A DNA stretch of 64,000 nt from Corynebacterium sp. HMSC05H05 (GTDB lineage: Bacteria; Actinomycetota; Actinomycetes; Mycobacteriales; Mycobacteriaceae). Location of the stretch: contig NZ_KV788386.1 in assembly GCF_001807265.1 (NCBI RefSeq), forward strand, positions 12,877 to 76,876. The letters run 5' to 3'. Under the pieces are notes generated by a model. That model made no database searches and was not told the DNA's origin. It saw nothing but the letters and a program-made list of their open reading frames with translations. The position numbers and the translations under genes are program-made. The first letter of the stretch is position 1; every line of letters begins with the position of its first letter. Shown piece after piece: positions 25,611 through 34,033 of this stretch.

Positions 25611-27902
25611 ATGGGCAAGTTTGACTGGTTCTGGAAGGCCATGGGCTCCACTACGGAGCGCAACAACAAGAAGTCGAAAGCCGTCGTCGCGGACGCGCAC
25701 GGCTTAATCGAGGAGCTTTCGCTTCTCGACGATGCTTCGCTCGCCTCCGCAGTCGCCTCCACCGTGCGCGACGGGGCCATCGCCGACAAGCCGCGTTTTC
25801 TGGCCGGGCTGTCCGTCGCCTCCCAGCGCACCCTGGGCATGACGCCGTTTGAGGTGCAGAACCAGGCCGTGCTGCGACTGCTGGAGGGCGACGTGATCCA
25901 GATGGCCACCGGCGAGGGCAAAACGCTCGTCGGCGCGATGGCCGCCACCGGATTCGCGCTGCAGGGCAAGCGCGTCCACCTGATCACGGTGAACAACTAC
26001 TTGGCCGCACGCGACGCGGAGTGGATGCGCCCGCTCGTGGAGTTTTTCGGGTTGACGGTGGCGGCGGTCACGGAGTCGTCGACACGCGACGAGCGCGTGA
26101 GCGCATACCGCAGCGACGTCATTTACGCGCCGGTGACCGAGATCGGCTTCGACCACCTGCGCGACAACCAGATCACGTCCCGTGAACAGACGGTGCAGCT
26201 GCCCGCCGACGTCGCGCTGGTCGACGAAGCGGACAGCGTGCTCGTGGACGAGGCGCTCGTGCCGCTCGTGCTCGCCGGCTCCGAGGGGTCCAAGCAGGCC
26301 ACCGGCCAGATCACCGAGGCCGTGTCGAAGCTGGACGAGGACACCGACTACACCATCGACGCGGACGGGCGCAATGCCTTCCTCACCGACGACGGCGCGG
26401 CGAAGATCGAACGGATTTTGGGTATCGACTCGCTGTACTCGGACGAGCACATCGGCACGACGCTGGTGCGCGTGAACCTTGCGCTGCACGCGAAGGCACT
26501 GCTGATCCGGGACGTGCACTACATCGTGGACGACGGCAAGGTCGCGCTTGTGGACGCCTCCCGCGGACGCGTGGCTGAGCTGCAGCGCTGGCCCGACGGC
26601 CTGCAGGCCGCGGTGGAAGCCAAGGAGGGGCTGGACGTGTCCGAAGGCGGGCGCATCCTGGACTCCATCACCCTGCAGGCGCTCATGCGCCGCTACCCGC
26701 TGGTGTGCGGCATGACCGGCACCGCCGTGGAGGCGACCGACCAGCTGCGCAGCTTCTACGGCCTGCACGTGTCTGTGATCGACCGCGCCAACGAGCTGCA
26801 GCGTTTCGACGAAGCCGACCGAATTTACGCCACTATGGAGGAGAAGAACTCCGCGATCGTCGACGAGATCGCGCACATCAACTCCACCGGCCAGCCGGTG
26901 CTGGTGGGCACCCACGACGTGGCGGAATCCGAGGCGCTGGCGGAAGCGCTTGAGGCGCGCGGTATCGCTGTCAACGTGCTCAACGCGAAAAACGACGCGG
27001 AAGAAGCCCGTATCATCGCCGAGGCCGGCGACGTGGGGCGGGTGACCGTCTCCACGCAGATGGCGGGCCGTGGCACGGATATCCGTCTCGGCGGCGCGGA
27101 CGAAAGCGACCACGACAAGGTCGCCTCGCTCGGCGGCCTAGCGGTAATCGGCACGGCCAGGCACCGCACCGCCCGCCTGGACAACCAGCTGCGCGGCCGC
27201 GCCGGCCGCCAGGGCGACCCGGGATTAAGCGTGTTCTTCGTCTCCCTCGACGACGACATTGTCACCTCCGGCGGAGACGGCGAGCAGTTCTCCGCTCAGC
27301 CTGAGCCGGACGGACGCATCACCGGCAACCGCGCCCAGAGCTTCATCGAGCACTGCCAGCGCGTCACCGAAGGCCAGCTGCTGGAGATCCACTCACAGAC
27401 CTGGAAGTACAACAAGCTGCTGGCGGACCACCGAGACATCCTCGACGAGCGCCGCGCCGCTCTGCTGGACACGGACACCGCGTGGCGCGAGCTGTCCGAG
27501 CGTTCCCCGCAGCGCGCCGCAGAGCTCTCGCACCTGCCACAGGACGTGCTCGAGCAGGCGGCGAGGGAGATCATGCTCTTCCACCTCGATGCCGAGTGGT
27601 CCGAGCACCTGGCGCTCATGGACGACGTCCGTGAATCCATCCACCTGCGCGCCATCGCCCGCGAAACGCCGATCGACGAATACCACCGCATCGCCGTGCG
27701 CGAGTTCAAGGACTTGGCCAACCGGGCGGTCGCGGCCGCGGTAGAAACATTCAACTCTGTGGACATCGACTCCAGCGGAGCGCACTTGGCCGACGCGGGC
27801 TGGAAGCGCCCAAGCGCGACGTGGACATACATGGTCTCCGACAACCCACTGGCGGGATCCGGGAACTCAGTCATTTCCGGAATCGGCAACATTTTCCGCT
27901 AG
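25611..27902 (+). CDS. secA2: accessory preprotein translocase ATPase SecA2
   Basis: 763 residues from ATG 25611; the frame is open to 25590, but that would include the -10. DEAD-motor motifs are present: MATGEGKT (Walker A, about 99-105), VDEADSVLVDEAL (motif II), and QMAGRGTDIRLGG and RQLRGRAGRQGDPG-like motifs of the second motor domain. It is shorter than housekeeping SecA and lacks the C-terminal zinc-binding tail, as is usual for SecA2 of mycobacteria and corynebacteria. It drives export of a subset of proteins with the SecYEG channel. No secY2-type partner is nearby. Confidence 0.94.
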   Translation: MGKFDWFWKAMGSTTERNNKKSKAVVADAHGLIEELSLLDDASLASAVASTVRDGAIADKPRFLAGLSVASQRTLGMTPFEVQNQAVLRLLEGDVIQMATGEGKTLVGAMAATGFALQGKRVHLITVNNYLAARDAEWMRPLVEFFGLTVAAVTESSTRDERVSAYRSDVIYAPVTEIGFDHLRDNQITSREQTVQLPADVALVDEADSVLVDEALVPLVLAGSEGSKQATGQITEAVSKLDEDTDYTIDADGRNAFLTDDGAAKIERILGIDSLYSDEHIGTTLVRVNLALHAKALLIRDVHYIVDDGKVALVDASRGRVAELQRWPDGLQAAVEAKEGLDVSEGGRILDSITLQALMRRYPLVCGMTGTAVEATDQLRSFYGLHVSVIDRANELQRFDEADRIYATMEEKNSAIVDEIAHINSTGQPVLVGTHDVAESEALAEALEARGIAVNVLNAKNDAEEARIIAEAGDVGRVTVSTQMAGRGTDIRLGGADESDHDKVASLGGLAVIGTARHRTARLDNQLRGRAGRQGDPGLSVFFVSLDDDIVTSGGDGEQFSAQPEPDGRITGNRAQSFIEHCQRVTEGQLLEIHSQTWKYNKLLADHRDILDERRAALLDTDTAWRELSERSPQRAAELSHLPQDVLEQAAREIMLFHLDAEWSEHLALMDDVRESIHLRAIARETPIDEYHRIAVREFKDLANRAVAAAVETFNSVDIDSSGAHLADAGWKRPSATWTYMVSDNPLAGSGNSVISGIGNIFR

Positions 27903-27908
27903 GCATTA

Positions 27909-27938
27909 TCCGGTAGCCGCCCCTTCGGGCGAACCGGA
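27909..27938 (+). terminator. hairpin after secA2
   Basis: TCCGGT pairs with ACCGGA, with an inner GCCC-cttc-GGGC stem, immediately after the secA2 stop. There is no strong T-run, so it may only attenuate. Confidence 0.5.
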
Positions 27939-27941
27939 CGC

Positions 27942-27947
27942 TATTAT
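27942..27947 (+). promoter_or_regulatory. -10 element of odhI
   Basis: TATTAT 42 bases upstream of the odhI start, giving a leader of roughly 35 bases with an AGGAG ribosome site at its end. Confidence 0.5.
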
Positions 27948-27989
27948 GGCGAGAGATCTCAACCACGACTCGAAAGTCAGGAGTTACCC

Positions 27990-28415
27990 ATGAGCGACAA
28001 CACGCCGCAGAACCAGGTCGAAACCACCTCGGTATTCCGCGCAGACCTGCTCAAGGAGATGGAGTCCGGAGCTGCGACATCTGCGGACTCCGCCGCCGGT
28101 GCGGACCAGCTGTCGGATGGGGAGGCCCTCCTCGTAGTCAAGCGTGGCCCGAACGCGGGTGCCCGCTTCCTGTTGGACCAGGATTCCACCACCGCAGGCC
28201 GCCACCCGGAGGCCGACATCTTCCTCGACGACGTGACCGTGTCGCGTCGTCACGCTGAGTTCCGCCGCAACGACGGCGGGTACGAAGTCGTTGATGTGGG
28301 CTCGCTCAACGGCACCTACGTCAACCGCGAGCCGCGCAACTCCCAGGAGCTGACCAACGGCGACGAAATCCAGATTGGTAAATTCCGTCTGGTCTTCATC
28401 ACCGCCGGCAACTAG
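27990..28415 (+). CDS. odhI: oxoglutarate dehydrogenase inhibitor OdhI (FHA protein)
   Basis: 141 residues. The N-terminal ETTSVFRADLL carries two threonines (T12, T13) matching those phosphorylated by PknG/PknA-type kinases in C. glutamicum. The FHA domain fills about 45-135, with GRHPEADIFLDDVTVSRRHAEF and the SLNGTYVN binding loop. Unphosphorylated OdhI binds and inhibits OdhA, controlling flux through 2-oxoglutarate; phosphorylation makes the FHA domain fold back on its own tail. It heads the odhI-ftsR-DUF151 run. Confidence 0.95.
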   Translation: MSDNTPQNQVETTSVFRADLLKEMESGAATSADSAAGADQLSDGEALLVVKRGPNAGARFLLDQDSTTAGRHPEADIFLDDVTVSRRHAEFRRNDGGYEVVDVGSLNGTYVNREPRNSQELTNGDEIQIGKFRLVFITAGN

Positions 28416-28435
28416 TTAGAGAAGAGTTCGATCAC

Positions 28436-29197
28436 GTGAGCGCAATCCGTCAGACGGCACCAGCCGCTACCTCCGCGAAGCCGGCTAAGGGCGCCAAGGC
28501 AACCAAGACCGCGAAGACGATGTCCATCGGCGTGGTGCTTGAACGTCTGCGCACCGAGTTCCCGGACGTGACCGTCTCCAAGATCCGCTTCCTCGAGTCC
28601 GAAGGGCTGATCACCCCGCAGCGCACCGCTTCCGGTTACCGCCGCTTCACCGAGGAGGACGTGGAGCGCCTGCGCTACATCCTGGTCACCCAGCGCGACA
28701 ACTACCTGCCGCTGAAGGTCATTCGCGAACAGCTCGAAGCAATGGATTCCGGTCACGTCACCGCGATCCTGTCCGCTGGCGAGTCCGAGCCGATGATCTC
28801 CCCGGAGAACTTCCGCGCGCCGGCGGCGACGCAGCTGACCGACACGGACGTTGCGGAGCAGGCGCAGGCGGATCCGTCTACGGTGGAGGAGTACATCAAG
28901 GTCGGCCTGATCACCCCGGATGCTGCTGGGCTGTTCACCGCCGACGATGTCCGTACAGTCACCACCGCGCTGTCGCTGTCCGAATTCGGCTTCGACGCCC
29001 GCCACCTGAAGACGCTGCGCACCGCGGCGGCCCGCCAGGCCGACATGATCAACCAGGTTGCGGAGCCGGTGTCGAAGTCCGGCAAGGTTACCGCGCAGCA
29101 GAAAGCCGAAGAGATCGGTCAGCAGATGTCCGCGCTTGTCGTGTCCCTGCACGCGTCGCTGGTGAAGAACGAGCTGCGCAAGCAGCTGGGGAGCTAA
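28436..29197 (+). CDS. ftsR: MerR-family regulator FtsR
   Basis: 253 residues from GTG 28436. A basic Ala/Lys-rich leader (1-25) precedes a MerR winged helix (about 25-95, SIGVVLERLRTEFPDVTVSKIRFLESEGLI). A second helical region with a possible second MerR-like fold lies at about 125-190. In C. glutamicum the gene next to odhI encodes FtsR, an activator of ftsZ. It is joined to the next gene by a TAATG overlap. Confidence 0.88.
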   Translation: MSAIRQTAPAATSAKPAKGAKATKTAKTMSIGVVLERLRTEFPDVTVSKIRFLESEGLITPQRTASGYRRFTEEDVERLRYILVTQRDNYLPLKVIREQLEAMDSGHVTAILSAGESEPMISPENFRAPAATQLTDTDVAEQAQADPSTVEEYIKVGLITPDAAGLFTADDVRTVTTALSLSEFGFDARHLKTLRTAAARQADMINQVAEPVSKSGKVTAQQKAEEIGQQMSALVVSLHASLVKNELRKQLGS

Positions 29198-29757
29198 TGG
29201 AGGCCGTCAACCTCATCGGTGTGTTTCCGGTTGGCCCGGAGGACTTCCTGTGCGCCCTGCTCCAACGGCCCACGAACGGCCGGTGCATTCCAGTGTGGCT
29301 GCCGCCGATGGAGGGCGCTGAGCTGGCCATGCGCCTGGACGGGTGGGCCCCGAACCGACCGCGTCCCGTCGACGCGATCGCGGAGCTTATCCGCACTTCC
29401 ACTAACGGAGCGGACAGCCTTGAGCTGTCCAGTTACGTCGACGGCACCTTTATGGCCACCCTGACAATCTACGGCGGCACCGAGATTGACCTGCGGGCGT
29501 CCGACGCACTGTTGTTGGCCGAGGAGCTGGACATGGAGCTGACTGTCGACGACACGGTCGCCGCCCAGGCCTCGGTGTTCTTGTCGCAAGAGGATGCGGA
29601 GCGCTACTTGCAGGCGGAGATCAAAATCGAGGACTTCACGGATGGGGCTGTCTCCGCCAGCGGCGACGCCCAGGCCGACGCGGACTTCGAGGCGTTGATG
29701 CGCAGCCTCGGAGTGGAGGACTCGGATTTGGGGGAGGATAACCCCAAGGAGGGGTAA
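29197..29757 (+). CDS. DUF151 bifunctional nuclease-like protein
   Basis: 186 residues. The DUF151 domain occupies about 1-135 (LPPMEGAELAMRL, IYGGTEIDLRASDALLLAEEL); a short acidic tail follows. The plant and some bacterial homologues have DNase/RNase activity; in actinobacteria this protein is conserved between two MerR genes but its role is unproven. Translationally coupled to ftsR. Confidence 0.87.
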   Translation: MEAVNLIGVFPVGPEDFLCALLQRPTNGRCIPVWLPPMEGAELAMRLDGWAPNRPRPVDAIAELIRTSTNGADSLELSSYVDGTFMATLTIYGGTEIDLRASDALLLAEELDMELTVDDTVAAQASVFLSQEDAERYLQAEIKIEDFTDGAVSASGDAQADADFEALMRSLGVEDSDLGEDNPKEG

Positions 29758-29761
29758 AACC

Positions 29762-29778
29762 CTCAAGTATTCCTTGAG
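29762..29778. promoter_or_regulatory. CTCAAG-N5-CTTGAG inverted repeat
   Basis: A dyad 5 bases after the DUF151 stop and followed by GAGTTT. It could be a weak terminator or an operator for one of the flanking MerR proteins. Confidence 0.4.
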
Positions 29779-29799
29779 AGTTTCGGCGTGTTACGCATG

Positions 29800-29840
29800 T
29801 GACTATTGACCAGCTCCGTATGCTTACTCTTTAATAGTCA
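29800..29840. promoter_or_regulatory. promoter region of the second MerR gene with TGACTATT/AATAGTCA dyad
   Basis: 8-base arms at 29800-29807 and 29833-29840 are separated by 25 bases. TTGACC (29806-29811) and TTTAAT (29830-29835) could be -35 and -10 with an 18-base spacer. The arms overlap both boxes, as expected for autoregulation; inference only. Confidence 0.4.
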
Positions 29841-29875
29841 TTAGGCTTCGAGCTAACTTTCATGGGAGTAATTAC

Positions 29876-30442
29876 GTGAGCATCACCGAGGAAAATCAGG
29901 ACGGCCTGTTCGACGCTGTGCAGGAGTCGCTTTTCGACGTCGGCCCGTCCGACGAAGTCGGCTACCGCGTGCCGATCGCCTGCCAAGTCGCCGGCATCAC
30001 CTACCGCCAGCTCGACTACTGGGCTCGCACCGGCTTGGTGCGTCCGTCTATCCGCGGCGCGAAGGGCTCCGGTTCCCAGCGCCTGTACTCCTTCAAGGAC
30101 ATCCTGGTCCTGAAGATTGTCAAGGGCCTGCTCGACACCGGCATCTCGCTGCAGAACATCCGCCTCGCCGTGGATAAGCTGCGCGACCGCGGTGTCTCCG
30201 ACATCGCCGAGATCACCCTCGTCTCCGACGGCGTGACCGTCTACGAGTGCCGCTCTAACGAGGAGATCATCGACCTCCTCGGCGGCGGCCAGGGCGTGTT
30301 CGGCATCGCCGTGCCGCAGATTATGAAGGAGCTGACCGGCACCATCTCCGCGTTCCCGTCGGAGCGCGTGGTCGAGGACGGTACGGACAATGTCATCGGT
30401 TTCGACGAGCTGGCGGACCGCCGCCGTCGCAAGACCTCTTAA
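29876..30442 (+). CDS. MerR-family transcriptional regulator
   Basis: 188 residues from GTG 29876 with GGGAG upstream. The winged helix is at about 23-95 (YRVPIACQVAGITYRQLDYWARTGLVRPSIRGAKGSGSQRLY), followed by a helical dimer region. The missing metal-binding cysteines and the GAKGSGSQRLY wing place it with the HspR-like/actinobacterial MerR group found beside odhI-ftsR. Target genes are unknown. It is closed by a strong terminator. Confidence 0.88.
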   Translation: MSITEENQDGLFDAVQESLFDVGPSDEVGYRVPIACQVAGITYRQLDYWARTGLVRPSIRGAKGSGSQRLYSFKDILVLKIVKGLLDTGISLQNIRLAVDKLRDRGVSDIAEITLVSDGVTVYECRSNEEIIDLLGGGQGVFGIAVPQIMKELTGTISAFPSERVVEDGTDNVIGFDELADRRRRKTS

Positions 30443-30456
30443 GCGCCACCAACGCC

Positions 30457-30499
30457 AAGGCCCGGGCTGGGTTCACTCCCACCAGCCCGGGCCTTCTTC
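30457..30499 (+). terminator. strong intrinsic terminator
   Basis: A perfect 14-base inverted repeat (30457-30470 with 30482-30495), an 11-base loop and a CTTCT tail. It ends the odhI-to-MerR transcript. Confidence 0.85.
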
Positions 30500-30513
30500 T
30501 ATGTTCTCGCCCC

Positions 30514-30585
30514 ACAAACCCTGGGAGGCAGAACCTGGGTTCGGCTAGATTTCGCAGGATCCCAGGCTTTGGATCCCAGGGTCTG
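30514..30585. repeat. nested CCTGGGA/TCCCAGG repeats between convergent genes
   Basis: ACCCTGGGA (near 30516) faces TCCCAGGGT (near 30572) as 9-base arms. GGATCCCAGG occurs twice as a direct repeat near 30558 and 30571. It may form the terminator of the vWA gene, whose stop is at 30612. Confidence 0.45.
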
Positions 30586-30611
30586 TGGCTGGATGGGTAG
30601 TCGGCCGGCAC

Positions 30612-32075
30612 CTACAGCCCGGAAGCCTGCTTTACGGCATCTTCGATGGCGTCGGCCTGCTTCGCGTCCACGGTCTTGGCGGACAGCGCCTCGACCGCCT
30701 GGTCCGCCTCGCCCTCGCCGACGCGGACAACGGTGATCTCCACTTTGTCGCCGGCAGCGCCTCGCACAGCGTCTTCGAAGGCCTTGTCGTCGCCGGCATC
30801 AGCCGTGCCGGTGGTGACCAGGACGACGCGGGTTTTCGCGCCGCCCGCGCCGTAGGCGCCCGCGGCTGCCTCGACGGCCTGGCGGGTCTGGGGCACGCCG
30901 CCGGTGAGGAAGCGGCGTACGGCCACGGCAACGGAGTTGGCGTCGGGGGAGACCGTGATGTTCTGGCGGTAGCCAACCACGACACCCGGGTTCAGCGGGG
31001 AGGAGTAGTTCCACAGGCCAACCTGTTTGCCCTGGCTGCCGAGCTCGAGCGCGGTGTTCGCGATCGCGTCCTTAGCTGGCTGGAGGTACGGGCCCATCGC
31101 GTCGGAGGTGTCCAGGAGGAACAGGGTGTTCTCGGGCTGCAGGGCTGCGGCGGTATCGGCCTTAGCTTCGTCGTCCGCCTTGTCAGCCTCGGCGCCGTCT
31201 TGGGCGTCGCCGTCCTTCTTCGCGTCCGCAGTGATGGCCTCGCCGCCGGCTGGCAGGGCAGCGGCCCACACCAGATCGGAGACGGCCGGCTGGTCCTTTT
31301 CGGAGCCGTCGAAGTGCTCGGAGGCGAAACGGGCGAAGTCTTGGCCGGCGCGGGCCTGGTTCTCGTCCACCTTTTCGTTCTGATTCAGCGGGAACGCGGT
31401 GTAGACGGCGTCGGCGCCGACCGGGGTGAACTTCAGTCCCTCGGGGACGGCATCTTCGGCGGTGGCCAGGAACTCTCCGGCGTCCGCGTTAAGCTCGTCC
31501 GCACTGCCGATGCGCTGATCGGTCAGCGCCTGCACGGCGTCGGTGTCGTTGCCCGCCACCTTGGATGCAACCAGCGCGGAGGCAGCGGACTCGTCGGAGA
31601 CCGGGAAGCGGACCTTGTCCACGGTCAGGTCTTCGAGCTTGACATCGTCCTTGCCGGCCACGCCGACGGCTTCGCTGTAGGCAGGCTGGGGGTCAGAAAC
31701 CGCTGGGGTGCGGCCGGAGCTTTCCAGCGACTGGTGGGTCACCGTCGTATTCGGGGCGACAAAGACTGCGGCGTCGGCGACAGCATCCACAAGCTGGGGC
31801 TTCACGCAGTAGTCGCGGACGACGGGGGCGGAGTCACCGTAGGCGTCCACAAGCGACTGGCCCGCACCCTTGTCGGAGGCAGCAACAGGCAGGACGAGCT
31901 CACCCGCGACGCAGTCCTCCGCCTTCGCCTGCGCGCCGTCGGCGTCGTCCGCACCGTCTCCGCGGCTGGACAACCACCAGATCACGGCCGCTGCGATCAG
32001 GGCCAGTACCACCAGTAAGGCGATGAGCTCTCCGGACAGCCTGTAGTTGTTTTTACCGCTTGCGTGCTTCGCCAC
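30612..32075 (-). CDS. membrane-anchored vWA-domain protein
   Basis: 487 residues from GTG 32075 with AAAGGCGG upstream. One N-terminal membrane helix (about 14-36) follows a basic start, so the rest is outside. A middle region resembles bacterial solute-binding-like folds. The C-terminal vWA domain (from about 315) starts LFLLDTSDAMGPY: the MIDAS DxSxS has its last serine replaced by alanine. Ligand unknown. It may be an envelope adhesion or scaffold protein. Confidence 0.78.
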   Translation of the reverse strand: MAKHASGKNNYRLSGELIALLVVLALIAAAVIWWLSSRGDGADDADGAQAKAEDCVAGELVLPVAASDKGAGQSLVDAYGDSAPVVRDYCVKPQLVDAVADAAVFVAPNTTVTHQSLESSGRTPAVSDPQPAYSEAVGVAGKDDVKLEDLTVDKVRFPVSDESAASALVASKVAGNDTDAVQALTDQRIGSADELNADAGEFLATAEDAVPEGLKFTPVGADAVYTAFPLNQNEKVDENQARAGQDFARFASEHFDGSEKDQPAVSDLVWAAALPAGGEAITADAKKDGDAQDGAEADKADDEAKADTAAALQPENTLFLLDTSDAMGPYLQPAKDAIANTALELGSQGKQVGLWNYSSPLNPGVVVGYRQNITVSPDANSVAVAVRRFLTGGVPQTRQAVEAAAGAYGAGGAKTRVVLVTTGTADAGDDKAFEDAVRGAAGDKVEITVVRVGEGEADQAVEALSAKTVDAKQADAIEDAVKQASGL

Positions 32076-32123
32076 CGGAATCGCCGCCTTTATCGATCGA
32101 ACGAGTGAAAACCGTCTTCGAGT

Positions 32124-32981
32124 CTAGCCGTCATAGGCGGCGTCGATGACCGCGACAAGCCGCTGGCGCAGGGGTTGTGCGCGGCGGCTCAGCTCGCGCT
32201 GGCGGGCGACGTACTCCGCCTTGCCCTCAGGCGTTTCCACGGCCACCACGCCGAAGCCTAGCCCCCGGCAGTCGTAGGGCGATGCCTCCATGTCCAGGCG
32301 GCGGGCATCGGCGGCCAGCTCGAAGCAGTCCATGAGCAGCTCGCCGGGCACGAGCGGGCCGAGCTTCATCGCCCACTTGTACAGGTCCATGCTCACGTGC
32401 ACGCAGCCCGCCTGGTCGTTGTCCGCTTGCCCCTCGCGCGTGAGCACGGTGAGATTCAGCGGCCGCGCCGCCGGGGTGAAAAACCGGAAGGCGTCGAAGT
32501 GCGTGCACTTGACGTTGTGCGCCTCCACCACGGCGTTCGTGCCCTCAGGACCTAGGCGCAGCGGCAGGCTGTGGCGCGGGTTGTCGGTGCGGTACACCAT
32601 CGCCCACTCGTGCATGCCGAAGCAGTCGAAGTGGGCTTCACGCCTATCGACGGACCGAAGGATCGCCTCCGCCTCCTCCACGTCGGCGTGGCGGTGGGAG
32701 AGGAACCTGTGGACGTCGAGAAGCACAGTGCCCTTGTCACAGACATAGTCGCGCCAGCCGGCGTGGGGGAGTGAGGCGGCGTCTTCGAGCGCGACGCCGG
32801 CACCCGGGTGCCACCGCTTCAGGTGTGCGGGGCGCTGCGGGTAGTAATCGAAGAGGAAGTCCCACACGGGGTGGTACTGGCCGCGCGCCCTGCGGGCCAC
32901 TCTCGGCGCGGTCCAGCGCTCGGCGCGGGCGGCGTGCGCGTCCATGCGCGGCAGGTACTCCTCGGGCGTGAGCACCTGCAT
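32124..32981 (-). CDS. conserved actinobacterial protein, often called 3-methyladenine DNA glycosylase
   Basis: 285 residues. Hallmarks are ERWTAPRVARRARGQYHPVWDFLFDYYPQRPAHLKRWHPG, CFGMHEWAMVY and CTHFDAFRFFTP...DLYKWAMKL. The family is annotated as a DNA glycosylase in many actinobacterial genomes, but no classical HhH-GPD or AAG motif can be seen, so that name is weakly based. The many conserved His/Tyr/Trp residues suggest an enzyme. It follows two CNNM genes and overlaps the stop of the nearer one. Confidence 0.65.
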   Translation of the reverse strand: MQVLTPEEYLPRMDAHAARAERWTAPRVARRARGQYHPVWDFLFDYYPQRPAHLKRWHPGAGVALEDAASLPHAGWRDYVCDKGTVLLDVHRFLSHRHADVEEAEAILRSVDRREAHFDCFGMHEWAMVYRTDNPRHSLPLRLGPEGTNAVVEAHNVKCTHFDAFRFFTPAARPLNLTVLTREGQADNDQAGCVHVSMDLYKWAMKLGPLVPGELLMDCFELAADARRLDMEASPYDCRGLGFGVVAVETPEGKAEYVARQRELSRRAQPLRQRLVAVIDAAYDG

Positions 32982-34033
32982 TATTCGCCCTCGTGCGTCC
33001 AGTCGGAGACCGTTCCCACGTACTCCTCGATGAGGTCTTCCAGGGCGACCACGCCGACGAGCTTGCCGTTGTCGTGCACCTCCGCCATGTGTGCGGAGCG
33101 GCGGTGCAGCTGGGCGAGCGCGTCGTCCATGGACTGATTAGCTTCGACGGTGCTTAACGGGCGGATGCGCTTGAGCGAGACGCGCGGGTCGCCCTGCGGG
33201 AACTCCATCAGGTCCAGGATGTCTTTGACGTGGACATAGCCGGCGAGCGAGCTGGCGTCGATGCGTACGGGGAAGCGGGAATATCCGGTGTCTTGCACCG
33301 CCTGCTCGATGACGGAGAGGCGGATGCCGCGCGGGTCGTACGGGATGGTGGTGACCTGCGCCAGCGGGATCATCGCTTCCTTGAGCTGGCGGGAATCCTG
33401 GCGCAGCGCCTTGGCCAGGCGCACCGTCTCCTCGGCGTCGAGCAGGCCTTCCTCGCGCGACTCCTGGATCATGCTGGCCAGCTGTTCCTGGTCCACGGTG
33501 GATTCCAGCTCGTCGCGCTGCTCGATGCCGAACAGCAGCAGCGTCTTACGCGCGACCCAGTTGAGGAACTCCAGCAGAGGGCGAGTGAGCTTCATCCACA
33601 GTGTCATCGCCGGCGTCAGCCACATGGCCATACTCTCCGGTCCCGCAATGGCCAGGTTCTTCGGCACCATTTCGCCGAAGAGGATGTGCAGAAACGAGAT
33701 GATCAGCAGGGCGATGATGAACGCGACCGGGTGCAGCAGGTCCGCGGGCATGCCCAGGGCCATAAACGGCGCCTCGATGTACGAGGCGATTGCGGGCTCG
33801 GCCACCTTGCCCAGAATCAGCGACGCCACAGTGATGCCAAACTGCGCACCAGCGAGGTAGATAGAGAGGTGCTCGGTGGCGTAGAGCACGCCCTCGGCCT
33901 TGGTCTTGCCTTGTGCGAGCAGCGATTCCAGGCGGTCCTTGCGGGAGGAGACGAGGGCGAACTCGACCGCCACGAAAAACGCGTTGGCGCCGAGCAGCGC
34001 GACGATGAGCAGTACTGCGAGCCAGATACTCAC
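32981..34033 (-). CDS. CNNM/CBS-domain membrane protein (hemolysin family)
   Basis: 350 residues. A DUF21/CNNM membrane domain with about four helices (1-170) precedes a CBS pair (about 205-330; MIPLAQVTTIPYD, RFPVRIDASSLAGYVHVKDIL). It lacks the C-terminal CorC_HlyC domain found in its neighbour. Members move Mg2+ or Na+; haemolysis is a historical label. It overlaps the previous gene by 4 bases (ATGA-type), so the pair may act as a heteromer. Confidence 0.88.
   Translation of the reverse strand: MSIWLAVLLIVALLGANAFFVAVEFALVSSRKDRLESLLAQGKTKAEGVLYATEHLSIYLAGAQFGITVASLILGKVAEPAIASYIEAPFMALGMPADLLHPVAFIIALLIISFLHILFGEMVPKNLAIAGPESMAMWLTPAMTLWMKLTRPLLEFLNWVARKTLLLFGIEQRDELESTVDQEQLASMIQESREEGLLDAEETVRLAKALRQDSRQLKEAMIPLAQVTTIPYDPRGIRLSVIEQAVQDTGYSRFPVRIDASSLAGYVHVKDILDLMEFPQGDPRVSLKRIRPLSTVEANQSMDDALAQLHRRSAHMAEVHDNGKLVGVVALEDLIEEYVGTVSDWTHEGE

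Noticed and set aside
30585..32018. 477-codon open frame antisense to the vWA gene
   Set aside because: The - strand frame has a signal anchor and vWA fold; the + frame has no recognisable domain.
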